Shown in pieces: positions 45,213 through 54,428 of a DNA stretch of 64,000 nucleotides. This DNA is from Cupriavidus necator (GTDB lineage Bacteria; Pseudomonadota; Gammaproteobacteria; Burkholderiales; Burkholderiaceae), in NCBI RefSeq assembly GCF_013141915.1, contig NZ_SROX01000024.1, positions 1 to 64,000 on the forward strand, written 5' to 3'. Every line of letters begins with the position of its first letter. The stretch's first letter is position 1. The notes under the pieces are model-generated. The model was not told the origin of the DNA. It was given only the letters and a program-made list of their open reading frames with translations, and did not search any database. The position numbers and the translations under genes are program-made.

Positions 45213-46547
45213 TCAGGCCTTGTTCGGGTCTGCCTCGCGCTGGTTTTCCAGGCGAAGCAGGTCGGCCATGTAGGTGCGGCGCCCCATCAGGAAGCACAGC
45301 GCGGCAAGCACGCCTGCCAACGGGATCAGTTGAAGGGCGCCGAGCAGGCCAATGCGGTCGGCGATCAGGCCAGTGACAAAGGGTCCGGGCGCCAGGCCCA
45401 ACAGGTTGTTTGCCAGCGTGAGCGTGGCAAAGGCGGTGGCATGGATGGCCGGATGGGTCAGGTTTGCAACCGCGGCACTGGCCGGGCCGGCCGTGCCACC
45501 GACAAACAGCATGCCGGCACCGATCAGCACCAGTTGCGCGGTGCCGGCGGGCAGGTGGAACGCAGTGAGCAGAAGCGCGCAGCAGGTCACGCTGTAGGCC
45601 ACGGCCATCAGCCACTTGCGCCCGGGGGCGTGGCGAGCCGCCCAGTCCGTCAGCGTGCCGCACAGGACCATCCCTGCGCCACCCGCCAGCACGAATGCCG
45701 CGGCGGTCACGCCGGCACGGTCCGTCGCCATGCCGTAGTAACGCGCCAGGAAGCTGGGCATCCAGGTGAGCAGGGCGCCCATGACCAGCAACTGCAGCGC
45801 ACTGCCCACATACGCGCACAGGATCGAACGCGCCGAAAAGAGGGCGGACAGCAGCGGGCGCAGTGAGACGCTCTCGCGCCGAGCGGCACTGTCCGGTTTC
45901 TCGCCCAGCGCACGGCGTTGCGCCTGCAGGCGCGGCTCGGTAATGAAGAGACGGTAGAACCCGACCAGCACAAGCCCGAAGATCGCCATGCCGGCAAAGG
46001 CCCAACGCCAGCCAAAGTGAGCGGACAGGGCGCCCCCCGCCGCCATCCCCAGCACGGAGCCAAACGCCCCGCCAGCGATGAACGCCGAACTCAGGCTGGC
46101 ACGCAGATGGCGCGGAAACACCGAAAGCACCACGGCAATGCCGACGCTGCCATAGGCCGCCTCACCAATCCCCACGCACAGCCGCGCCACGAACATCTGC
46201 CCGAAATTGTTGGCCAGCGCGCAGCCCAGCGTGGCCAGGCTCCACAGCGCCGCCATCAGGATCAGGCTCCTGACCCGGCCCCAGCGGTCGGCCAGGATGG
46301 ACAGCGGAAACGTCAGCAGGCCAACCATCAAGGCCACGATCCCGCCCAGCGCACCGAGCTCGGTGTCGCTCAGCGACCATTCCACCTTCAGCAGCGGAAA
46401 GACGGCGTTGAGCACCTGCCGGGACATGTAGTCCGACAGCAACAAGCCAAAGCTCAGCGCAAAAACGAGCCAGGCGTAACAACGCGACGAACTCGCACCG
46501 GCCGCGCCGGCTGAGATGGGGGAATGCGTGGTGGTTTGCCCGAGCAT
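45213..46547 (-). CDS. Major facilitator superfamily (MFS) transporter
   Basis: 444-residue inner-membrane carrier with about 12 helices. Motif LLLSDYMSRQVLNAVFPLL in helix 1 (the D-x-x-x-R-Q type), motif A DRWGRVRSLIL after helix 2, GIGEAAYGSVGIAVVLSVF in helix 4/5, and a central loop with QAQRRALGEKPD. The closest grouping is organic-acid/aromatic-acid transporters. Start 46547 with CAGGAAAAGG upstream; 19 more codons are open. Its promoter carries the second copy of the shared operator-like element, 138 bp from the start. Confidence 0.9.
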   Translation of the reverse strand: MLGQTTTHSPISAGAAGASSSRCYAWLVFALSFGLLLSDYMSRQVLNAVFPLLKVEWSLSDTELGALGGIVALMVGLLTFPLSILADRWGRVRSLILMAALWSLATLGCALANNFGQMFVARLCVGIGEAAYGSVGIAVVLSVFPRHLRASLSSAFIAGGAFGSVLGMAAGGALSAHFGWRWAFAGMAIFGLVLVGFYRLFITEPRLQAQRRALGEKPDSAARRESVSLRPLLSALFSARSILCAYVGSALQLLVMGALLTWMPSFLARYYGMATDRAGVTAAAFVLAGGAGMVLCGTLTDWAARHAPGRKWLMAVAYSVTCCALLLTAFHLPAGTAQLVLIGAGMLFVGGTAGPASAAVANLTHPAIHATAFATLTLANNLLGLAPGPFVTGLIADRIGLLGALQLIPLAGVLAALCFLMGRRTYMADLLRLENQREADPNKA

Positions 46548-46978
46548 GAAAAGCCTTTTCCTGGATGCGCTTGACTGCGTCATGGCTACGCATGCAGGGA
46601 ACAAAACCCTCCTTTCAAACGCTGGCCACAGTCCTGTCGCGACCGGCGAAGTATCTAGGATTGGCTTCCAGCAGTTTGACTAGCGGGGACAACTTGTTTG
46701 CAATTTGGGACAGTCGGGGAAAACGAGGAGGGGTTGGGCGGGGGGCGCCGAAGAGGGGGCACGCGCGTTTGTAGGGGTAATCGTACCTTTGGACCAGCAC
46801 CAGAAGCTCATCACATATCGATGTCCGGCGCGACTCAAGTGGCGTACATCCTGACAGCACTTGCCCCGTTTGCGGCATGTTTGGTCGTTGTGGCTCACCC
46901 AGCCTATATTGGTGTTTGACTCTGGGCTCGGAACGAATTTGCGGATCTCGATAGCCATGGAAAGAGGGAGGACCGACC
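46548..46978. other. Intergenic region between two divergent genes
   Basis: 431-bp gap holding the shared 43-bp element (46685-46727) and the promoters of the MFS gene (leftward) and of the VIT-like gene (rightward). No coding sequence is supported. Confidence 0.5.
46685..46727 (-). promoter_or_regulatory. Candidate AraC operator upstream of the MFS-esterase operon (copy 2 of the shared element)
   Basis: GGGAC at 46686 and 46707 (21 bp apart) and the block GGGACAGTC-G-GGGAAAACGAG match the element at 36233. The distance to the MFS start (138 bp) equals, within 5 bp, the distance of copy 1 to the BKACE start (133 bp), with the same orientation relative to the gene. This suggests real regulatory spacing. 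Confidence 0.6.
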
Positions 46979-47659
46979 ATGCCAATTGCGGCTCCGGTGG
47001 GCGCCAACAGCGCTGACAGGCAAAGCTCGGTTTTGGATGTCATCGACCGCGTTTCCGAAATGCTGTTCGGATTATTCATGGCGCTGACGTTCGTCGGCGC
47101 CGTGCACTCCGCCACCGCAGGCCCGGATGCCGGCCATACCATGCTGCGCACGGCGCTCGGCTGCAATCTCGCGTGGGGGCTGGTCGACGCGATTATGTTC
47201 CTGGTGCGGACGATTGCTGGCCGCGGCATGCGCGCCAAGCTCGCCCAGACCGTGCGGCAGGCCCCGGACGGGGCCGCCGGTATTGCCGCCATCCGCGACG
47301 CACTGCCGCCCACAATGAATGCCATCGCAACGGATGCCGACCTGGGCCCGATCCGCACCCGGCTGGCGTCGGGGGCATCCCTGTCCGACCGCGTGAGCCT
47401 CAATCTCGCGGACTACCTTGGCGCCGTGCGCATCTTTTTCATCGTTGTCCTGTCGACCTTTCCCGTCGCGCTGCCCTTCGTCGTCTTAGACGACCTCCAA
47501 CTGGCGCTGGTGGTCTCCCGCGTGCTGACGCTGATCATGCTGTTCGGCGGTGGCATGGCACTGGGACACTACGCGGGCTTCAGCCCGTGGCTGGCTGGCC
47601 TCGGCATGACGGCGCTCGGCGTTGCCGTGACCATGGCCGTAATCGCGCTGGGTGGCTGA
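46979..47659 (+). CDS. VIT-like membrane protein
   Basis: 226-residue integral-membrane protein with about five hydrophobic segments. The N-terminal helices (VIDRVSEMLFGLFMALTFVG, NLAWGLVDAIMFLV) resemble the VIT1/CCC1 iron-manganese transporter family, and the final three helices match its C-terminal half. The canonical central metal-binding helix region is short and not obvious, so transport function is uncertain. The stop codon is 1 bp before the next ATG, so the two genes are translationally coupled. Start ATG 46979 after GAGGACC. Confidence 0.8.
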   Translation: MPIAAPVGANSADRQSSVLDVIDRVSEMLFGLFMALTFVGAVHSATAGPDAGHTMLRTALGCNLAWGLVDAIMFLVRTIAGRGMRAKLAQTVRQAPDGAAGIAAIRDALPPTMNAIATDADLGPIRTRLASGASLSDRVSLNLADYLGAVRIFFIVVLSTFPVALPFVVLDDLQLALVVSRVLTLIMLFGGGMALGHYAGFSPWLAGLGMTALGVAVTMAVIALGG

Positions 47660-47660
47660 C

Positions 47661-48308
47661 ATGCGCGCCCATCTGGCCGCCGCCGGGCTCTGCTGCGCAG
47701 TCACCTGTGCCCACGCGCAGGTGACTGCGGCCACCGCGCCCCCGACCCCGCCGGCCGAGGAGGCTCCCGCCTGGAGCTTCCTGTTGTCGGGATACTGGAA
47801 CATGCCGCGTTCGGACTCGGACTATGGCTCCGGCATCATCACGGCCGACCACAATGGCAAGCTCCATCTTGAAGCGAGAATCAACTACGAAGCACGCCAC
47901 TCGCAGTCCGCCTTCGTGGGGTGGTCGTTCTCCGGCGGGGAGACGATCAAGGTCAAGGCCACGCCGATCATCGGCTTTGTCACCGGTGGCGCCCATGGGC
48001 CCATTCCCGGCCTGGAGGTGAGCGTCGCCATTGGTAAGTTCGACTATTACGTCGAAGCGGAGTACCTGGTCGGGACGGGGGACACATCGGCCTATACCTA
48101 CACCTGGAGCGAACTGGGCTTTCGCCCCGTCGAATGGTTGCGACTGGGTGTTGTCGCGCAGCACACGCGCATTTATGGCGGCGACCGCGAGTTCCAGCGT
48201 GGCGGTTTCGTGCAACTGACATACAAAAAGTACACCGGTGGCGTGTACTGGTTCAATCCGACGTCGCCAGAGCAGGTGGTCATTGCTTCGCTTGCCATCG
48301 CGTTCTAG
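47661..48308 (+). CDS. Exported beta-barrel-like outer-membrane protein
   Basis: 215-residue protein. Signal peptide MRAHLAAAGLCCAVTCAHAQ. The mature part shows alternating residues of amphipathic beta strands (LHLEARINYEARHSQSAFVG, FDYYVEAEYLVG, GGVYWFNPTSPEQVVI) ending in Phe (SLAIAF), a good BAM signal. Likely an 8-10-strand barrel. Function unknown. Its tight coupling to the VIT-like gene suggests the two act on the same substrate in inner and outer membrane. Confidence 0.75.
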   Translation: MRAHLAAAGLCCAVTCAHAQVTAATAPPTPPAEEAPAWSFLLSGYWNMPRSDSDYGSGIITADHNGKLHLEARINYEARHSQSAFVGWSFSGGETIKVKATPIIGFVTGGAHGPIPGLEVSVAIGKFDYYVEAEYLVGTGDTSAYTYTWSELGFRPVEWLRLGVVAQHTRIYGGDREFQRGGFVQLTYKKYTGGVYWFNPTSPEQVVIASLAIAF

Positions 48309-48458
48309 ACGGGGTAGTCATGCAGGAACCATACGGCTACGCTGCCGCAGGATGGCAGGGTAGTGGCCCTGGCCGGAGTCGGCCCAGAAACACCCTGTTC
48401 CGGCCCAACTGTTCCATTAGCGTCCCGGCTTCATTGTGGCCGTCGCTGCGCGCTGCTC

Positions 48459-49815
48459 TCACCGGCTTGCCGTGGTGTCGGCGACCGGCATATGGGTCGC
48501 GACGTGATCGAGCACCACTTCCGGCTCGTCGGCCTCAATGTCCGACTCGTCATCAAGCCTGCGTCGCATCCGCTCGATATCAAGGTCGCCGGTCCATTTC
48601 GCCACCACCACCGTGGCCACGCCGTTGCCGATCAGGTTGGTCAGCGCGCGCGCCTCTGACATGAAGCGGTCAATGCCGAGGATCAGGGCCAACCCCGCCA
48701 CCGGAACATGCCCCACCGCCGAAAGCGTGGCCGCCAGCACGATGAAGCCACTCCCCGTGACGCCGGCGGCGCCCTTGGAGGTCAGCAGGAGGACGGCGAG
48801 CAGGGTGAGTTGCTGCGTCAGGCTCATGTCGGGCCTGGGCGATGAACACCGCCGCCATGGTCAGGTAGATGGAGGTGCCATCCAGGTTGAAGGAGTAGCC
48901 AGTCGGGATCACCAGTCCGACGACGGACTTGCGCGCGCCCAGGTTCTCCAGCTTGGCCATCATCCGTGGCAACACCGATTCCGACGACGACGTGCCCAGC
49001 ACGATCAGCAGTTCCTCCTTGATGTACTTGATGAACTTCCAGATCGAGAAGCCATGCAGCCGCGCGATGGTGCCCAGCACGACGAAGATGAAGAGCAGGC
49101 AGGTGGCGTAGAAGGTCGCCATTAGCTGCCCAAGCTGCAGCAGCGAGGCCACGCCGTACTTGCCGATGGTGAAAGCCATCGCGCCGAAGGCGCCAATTGG
49201 CGCAACTTTCATTATGTAGCCGACGATGGTGAACAGCACATGCGAGAACTTCTCGATAAAGTCGAACACCAGCGTGCCGCGACCGCCGAACCTGTGCAGC
49301 GCGAAACCGAACATCACCGCGAACAGCAGCACCTGGAGGATCTCACCCTTGGCAAAGGCATCCACCACCGTGTTCGGGATCACGTGCAGCAGGAAATCGA
49401 CCGTGCCTTGCATCTTGCCGGGCTCGGTGTAGGCGGCGATGCCCTTCGTGTCGAGGGTGGATACGTCGACGTTCATGCCCGCGCCGGGCTTGACGATGTT
49501 GATGATAAACAGGCCGACCAACAGTGCAATGCTGCTCACGACCTCAAAGTACAGCAGCGCCAGCCCGCCGGTCTTGCCGACCTTTTTCATGTCCTCCATG
49601 CCGGCAATGCCGACCACGACCGTGCAGAAGATGATCGGCGCGATGATCATCTTGATCAGCTTGATGAAGCCATCACCCAACGGCTTCATCGCCTCGCCGG
49701 TCTGCGGCCAGAAATGGCCGAGAATGACGCCGATGACAATGGCGGTGATGACCTGGAAGTAGAGGGATCTGTAGAACGGCTTCGGGTGATCGTCTTTATC
49801 CATCATCGTCTCCAT
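48459..49815 (-). pseudogene. dctA: C4-dicarboxylate transporter DctA, frameshifted
   Basis: Sodium- or proton-coupled uptake carrier for succinate, fumarate and malate (DAACS family). Residues 1-327 read normally: YFQVITAIVIGVILGHFWP, IKLIKMIIAPIIFCTVV, GTSSSESVLPRMM and GYSFNLDGTSIYLTMAAVF. At about 48830 the frame changes. The next frame gives MSLTQQLTLLAVLLLTSKGA, then GVTGSGFIVLAATL and GIDRFMSEARALTN to a normal end. Four bases (CGAC) lie between the last in-frame Ala codon and that ATG, so a net +1 or -2 change is needed. The first frame runs on as noise to 48670. Start 49815 follows AGGGAA. Either a sequence error or an inactivated gene. Confidence 0.88.
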
Positions 49816-50111
49816 TGCAGGTTCCCTGTTGGCATCGTATGCCCAGCCGGGCCAATCGAGTGTGCATGCCTGAGCGGGCGGCGCGTTGGCATTAACCTTC
49901 GCCACCGCCATCATGTTCGGCGATGCAGCGAACGGTCGAGGACGATGTCAGTATAGGCACGGGGCGGACGACGCCAAGAAGGATGCGAGTGATGGCGGGG
50001 GCCCGCTGCAATGGCGGTCCGCGGATGCAGGCACTGCGCTGGATGACCTCAATAATGAGCTCCGGGACACCACAGTGCCTGCAGGGGAATGGCGTGCCTG
50101 CACCTCCGACT

Positions 50112-50552
50112 TCATTTGACGGTGTACCCGCGTCCCTCAAGGCAGGCGGCGCGAGCATTGGCGAAGGCCTGTTGCTGCTGCTGCGACGCGGCCTGACCTT
50201 GCTGCGCAGTAGCGGCATTTTGCCTGCGGCTTTGCCCACGTCCGGCAACCGCACCAGCGGCTGCGCCGGCCCCAGCATCCCCCATGATTCCACCCACGAC
50301 CGCCCCTCGCGCCGCGCCCCGCGCCCCCGCGCCTGGGGTCGTTCCGGTTGCCGTAGTCGGTGGCGGGGCCGCCTGCGGCGCCTTGGCCGGATCGAATCCG
50401 CTTTGCTGGACCGCCCACGAATAGCAGGCGGTCTCGTCGCTCTTTTGCTTTTGCGGTGACTGCCCCTTTGCGGGGTACACCGCTTGCTGTGCGTTGACAT
50501 CGGCGAGTAGCCCAATAGTCAATGCAAGTATGTACAACGATTGACGCGTCAT
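50112..50552 (-). CDS. Exported glycine-zipper protein
   Basis: 146-residue protein. Signal peptide MTRQSLYILALTIGLLADVN (start 50552, chosen because AAAGGAGG lies 7 bases before it; an ATG two codons earlier and a longer open frame also exist). It is followed by a short region with one Cys (ETACYSWAVQQSGFDP) and then a Gly/Ala helix-hairpin zipper (GAARGAVVGGIMGDAGAGAAAGAVAG). A Gln-rich tail ends in CLEGRGYTVK. Such YMGG-like proteins probably sit at or near the outer membrane. Function unknown. Confidence 0.8.
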   Translation of the reverse strand: MTRQSLYILALTIGLLADVNAQQAVYPAKGQSPQKQKSDETACYSWAVQQSGFDPAKAPQAAPPPTTATGTTPGAGARGAARGAVVGGIMGDAGAGAAAGAVAGRGQSRRQNAATAQQGQAASQQQQQAFANARAACLEGRGYTVK

Positions 50553-50669
50553 TCTCATGCCTCCTTTAATGCTTGAATAAAGCGATGTGCCTCCACCCGC
50601 GATTTGGCCAATCGAGGCAGCAACGTGAGCCACGGCCGAAACAGCAAATGAGGGCATGTTTCCAGTGCG

Positions 50670-52139
50670 CTACCTCCCTCGCGGAATTGCCGGCGTCTTC
50701 TGCGCCGGCGTCGGGTCAGCTACGATTCTGGCACCGACGTCCTGCAGCAGCCGTTGGAAATCGGGCGATGAGAGGATGATCTTCCCAGCGGCGGCGCGCA
50801 GCCGATCGACAGCGTCGGCCGTGATGGAGAACGACGTGGGCAGTTCGTTCAGGTACGCCAGCTCCGTCTGGTCCGTCAACTGGGCGAACGACACATCGAT
50901 GGCATAGATTGTCGCGTCTGGCGTGCGTAACGCTGTGGCTATCGCAGCATCCTTGTTTTTTGCAAACGCGGAGGAATTCCGGACCTCGCGCATGGCTTGC
51001 CACCGCGACTGGCTGTCCTTCAACAGCTCTGTCGCCTCGTAGGAATAATGGTCGATCGGAACGCCAGAGGCTTTCACCAGGATAGCCAGCGTGCCCGGTG
51101 GCGATTCCGATTTGTCCCATGCCGTCTTGGGTGTTGATAGTGAATTGACGACAAAGACCACGATCCTACGGATATGGTCGAGCGGCGATGGCTGGCCGAC
51201 CAAATGCAGAGCTTCCATGAGTTCCAAGGAATCCAGCACGCTGCGCATGCCCAGGTTGTCTGAAACACCGCCATCCACGAAATGGAGGTAGGGCCGGTTG
51301 ATGCTGTCGCCGAACTCAGCCTCTTCTCGCAAATGACGAGTTGCACGTGCAGCCGGCCGGGGCGGGTCCCTGGCATCGACAAATGGCTTGATCCAGGCGG
51401 GTGGTTCGTAGCCGCAGGTGCCACCGTAGTTGTTGAGTGTGATGGGCGTAAGCACCACCGGTACTGCCGAAGATGCGGCAGCGGCACGGGAAAGCCGAAT
51501 CGCATTCAAATCCGAGCAGAGCACGTCGAAGGTGGCCTGCGTAAAGGGCAGGCGGGCCCCAGTGGAGATGTCCGTGGCCGACGCGATGATCAACGGACCA
51601 TTTCCACGATGGAGGTCGCCGAACGTCGCGCCATCGAACAAGATCTCGTCGTACAGGTCTGCAGCCAGCTCCGAGCGGCCCCATCCGCTCGACCAAAGGG
51701 CAGGCCAGTAGGCCGGATTGAGCGTGCGCCATGTAATCGTGCCCTGCACGTCGCGCTTGAGGAAGCGTCGTTCGTAATCATCGAACAGCTTTTCGCCGTA
51801 TAGGCCATAGGCGAGCGCCGTAAAGCTTCCGCCCGACACGCCGGTGATGACCCCGACATGGTCCAGCAAGCGAGACTTCTTGCCTGTCGGTCCGACGACT
51901 TCGGTATTGCGCAAGAATTCAAGGACGCCGTAGGAGAATGCGGCAGCGCGTGTTCCACCGCCCGAGAAAGCCAGGATCACCAGGTTCTCGTTGTCCGTCG
52001 AGTACTGCGGGCGCGTAACAAAACGATAGCCGGCATTGGGGTCCGCGTGGGCAATCGGCGGGTTGACCGGCCGGCTGGCGCAGCCGCCCAGCAGCAACAA
52101 CGCAAATATGAGCAATGCAGGCGTCGGCAATCGTGTCAT
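50670..52139 (-). CDS. Patatin-like phospholipase lipoprotein
   Basis: 489-residue lipoprotein. Signal with lipobox LLGGC at residues about 18-22. Catalytic features of the patatin family: oxyanion loop AFSGGGTRAAAFSYGV, nucleophile motif GVSGGSFTAL (GxSxG), and the Asp in FVDGGVSDNLG (DG[GA] motif), forming a Ser-Asp dyad. Expected to hydrolyse phospholipids or lysophospholipids at the outer membrane. Start 52139 is set by GGAGG 6 bases upstream. No accessory secretion gene nearby. Confidence 0.92.
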   Translation of the reverse strand: MTRLPTPALLIFALLLLGGCASRPVNPPIAHADPNAGYRFVTRPQYSTDNENLVILAFSGGGTRAAAFSYGVLEFLRNTEVVGPTGKKSRLLDHVGVITGVSGGSFTALAYGLYGEKLFDDYERRFLKRDVQGTITWRTLNPAYWPALWSSGWGRSELAADLYDEILFDGATFGDLHRGNGPLIIASATDISTGARLPFTQATFDVLCSDLNAIRLSRAAAASSAVPVVLTPITLNNYGGTCGYEPPAWIKPFVDARDPPRPAARATRHLREEAEFGDSINRPYLHFVDGGVSDNLGMRSVLDSLELMEALHLVGQPSPLDHIRRIVVFVVNSLSTPKTAWDKSESPPGTLAILVKASGVPIDHYSYEATELLKDSQSRWQAMREVRNSSAFAKNKDAAIATALRTPDATIYAIDVSFAQLTDQTELAYLNELPTSFSITADAVDRLRAAAGKIILSSPDFQRLLQDVGARIVADPTPAQKTPAIPRGR

Positions 52140-52469
52140 GGATCCTCCGGATCCGCCCATGCATGCCTCGCTGTCATGAGCGAGTCGCAAAACCTGGCTG
52201 TCTGGAAATCGGCTTCTACCGCTAATTAGAATAGTCGGAAAGCCGGTATGGCTGCCATGGCATACGCCAAATGGCGGCGCAACCGCATGGATAATTCGAT
52301 GCGCTTCGGAATGGGGGGAAGCCAGCCCTCCTTGTCATCTCTCGGATAATCGGATCAGTATGTCCTTATCCGCACTCTGTAGGGCTGCCCCGGCTTTCCC
52401 ACCGGTCTCGGTCAGTGGGAACGCACCCTCCTTTTCCGCCAACTACGGCAGACACCGACGCCAGAACCG
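52140..52469. other. Intergenic region with nothing recognised
   Basis: About 330 bp between the patatin gene and the truncated outer-membrane gene. No further gene is supported. The frame of the truncated protein ends at its left boundary, and the DNA beyond shows no continuation in any frame that I recognise. Confidence 0.4.
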
Positions 52470-52799
52470 TCACCCTGAAGGGGCCAAACGGACGCGTCGT
52501 GGTTCTGCTGGTGGATAGCTATCCGGCCGCGTGCCAATGTCGAGATTGCCGCCGCCGGTCGATGACGATCCGGAAAAGCGAAAATCTCCGCTGACGTTAG
52601 GCAGCCAGAGGTACGGCGCAATAGCAAATCGCCAGTCATCGCTATCGGATGGACCGGGCGAACCGGGTAGGGCGGCTTGCGCCAATCCGGGTGCCGCGGC
52701 GAAGAGAAAAGCAATGAGAGACCTGGTGGCGCGAGTCGTAAAGCGTTGATACCAGCCTTCCGCTGCGCTGAGCCGACCTGCAGTTTGGACTGCGTTCAT
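52470..52799 (-). pseudogene. Truncated outer-membrane protein
   Basis: 109-codon frame beginning MNAVQTAGRLSAAEGW with an atypically long leader, then a signal-like stretch (RSLIAFLFAAAPGLAQAALP) and DDWRFAIAPYLWLPNVSGDF. The WRFxIxPYLWLPxVxGDxRF motif opens a family of about 250-300-residue outer-membrane beta-barrel proteins. Here it stops after GGGNLDIGTRPD with the remaining barrel missing, so this is the 5' part of a degraded gene. Confidence 0.5.
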
Positions 52800-53076
52800 G
52801 GCCTCGCCCCCACTTATCCATCGCCAATACATGCGCCGGCGGGACGACCGTAGCAGCGCTCGCCCACTGCCACAAACGCCAACTCCGATCCCCGCGCTTG
52901 ACTGAAAGGCATGCTGGCAGATAGCCTGTAGGCAAAGCGGATCCGGCGCCTACGCAGTCAGTGCACGGGCACGCCGGTATGGTTGGCATTACCCAAGCGC
53001 GTCAGGCTATCAACCAGCGTTGCTGGCGCCGGGATCCGCGGACGCTACCGAGCACCCGTCTATGGCACACAGTACT

Positions 53077-53436
53077 CTAATGTGTGCACTTTGCCCTGAA
53101 CGTATCGATAAGATCGTCGCGCGCACGGTCTTTTTCCAGACCAGGTACGACTCGCCCCTGGCTCGTTGTGATCGGTCGTCCGGAGGCGGGCTGGTACGCT
53201 CGGCTGGATCTCGCGTTGAATTGCTCCAATAACTCCTGGCACTCCGCCGAATTGATATTGCCGGAAGCTACCGGCACGCGGGAGGGATGATAAGGACTAT
53301 GTCCTTCCTGCACAGCCTCGCTGACAGCATCGGCTGCAGCAGCCGCACCGTCCTGGCGCTGCGCGTGTGCCATGCAGTTCAGGCCCAGCGTACCGCATAC
53401 ACTCATTATCGACACAATTGCCCGAATGTTGGTCAT
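53077..53436 (-). CDS. Small exported protein of unknown function
   Basis: 119-residue protein. Signal peptide MTNIRAIVSIMSVCGTLGLN, ending near AHAQ. A short Ala-rich region follows, then a helical C-terminal domain with two Cys (SAECQELLEQFNARSSRA and DDLIDTFRAKC) that may form a disulfide. I do not recognise the family. Ribosome site CGGGAGCC before ATG 53436. Monocistronic and co-directional with fabI. Confidence 0.7.
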   Translation of the reverse strand: MTNIRAIVSIMSVCGTLGLNCMAHAQRQDGAAAAADAVSEAVQEGHSPYHPSRVPVASGNINSAECQELLEQFNARSSRAYQPASGRPITTSQGRVVPGLEKDRARDDLIDTFRAKCTH

Positions 53437-53600
53437 GGTGGCTCCCGTAGTCTTGGCTTCTACATTGATGCCTATGGTTGCCGTCGCTCCCTGGACGCAG
53501 GAGCAGGCAGCGTAGCAATCGCGCTATCCTGACGAACGCGGCGCATTGTATGGCGCGTGCGACGAACAGGTTCCGTGCCGCGCAAATCCACCGCGGGAGC

Positions 53601-54383
53601 CTACCCCATTATGTTCACACCACCATCGACGTAAAGCGTCTCGCCCGACAACCGGCGGGCATAGGGGGTGGCAAGGAAGGCGCAGGTATACCCAACATCC
53701 ATGATGTCGACCAACTCGCCGAGCGGTGCGCGCTGCGCCGCGTCGGCAAGCATCAGGTCGAAGTCCTTCAGGCCTGATGCAGCCCGCGTCTTGAGCGGAC
53801 CCGGCGATATCGCATGAACGCGAATTCCTTGAGACCCCAGTTCGTAAGCCAGGTAGCGCGAAACCGCTTCCAGTGCCGCTTTCACCGGTCCCATGACGTT
53901 ATAGTTTGGCACGACCTTGTTGGCCCCGTAATAGCTCATCGTGAACATGGTTCCACTGTCCCGCATCAGCGGGGCAGCAAGGCGGGCCATCCGGACGAAG
54001 GAATGGCAGGAGACGTCCATGGCCTTGGCAAACCCTTCCGCGGAGCAGTTCAGCAGCCCTCCCTGCAGGTCGTCCTTCGGCGCCCAGGCCACCGAGTGCA
54101 GCAGGATATCGAGCTTTCCCCACTTGTCCTCGATCTGCTTGAACAGCGCCGCCATCTCGGCCTCGTTGGAAACATCGAGCGGCAGGAAGATGGGTGCCTG
54201 AAGTTCCTGCGCCACCGGCTCTACATACTGCCGGGTCTTTTCGTTGGCATAGGTGATCGCAACCTCGGCGCCCAGCTCATGAAACGCCTTGGCACAACCA
54301 TAGGCGATGGAATGCTCATTCGCGATCCCGCATACCAGCGCCTTGACGTTGGCCAGGATCGGTTGCATGGTCTGGACGGTCAT
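53601..54383 (-). CDS. fabI: Enoyl-[acyl-carrier-protein] reductase FabI
   Basis: 260-residue short-chain dehydrogenase that finishes each fatty-acid elongation round using NADH. FabI features: GIANEHSIAYGCAKAFHELG (nucleotide site with the SIA segment), VAWAPKDDLQGG, SYYGANKVVPNYNVMGPVKA (catalytic Tyr and Lys, about 147-165) and SPGPLKTRAASGLKDFD. It is the last gene of a four-gene operon with DUF3141, pta and ackA. This is probably an extra FabI copy, since the housekeeping gene normally lies elsewhere. Confidence 0.93.
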   Translation of the reverse strand: MTVQTMQPILANVKALVCGIANEHSIAYGCAKAFHELGAEVAITYANEKTRQYVEPVAQELQAPIFLPLDVSNEAEMAALFKQIEDKWGKLDILLHSVAWAPKDDLQGGLLNCSAEGFAKAMDVSCHSFVRMARLAAPLMRDSGTMFTMSYYGANKVVPNYNVMGPVKAALEAVSRYLAYELGSQGIRVHAISPGPLKTRAASGLKDFDLMLADAAQRAPLGELVDIMDVGYTCAFLATPYARRLSGETLYVDGGVNIMG

Positions 54384-54428
54384 CCGACTTCTCCCCAGAA
54401 ATTGAATTCAGCCGCGGCTCATCGGCGC

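Noticed and set aside
44505..45866. 453-codon plus-strand frame
   Set aside because: Antisense to the esterase and MFS genes; Gln/Arg-rich, as expected from a shadow frame.
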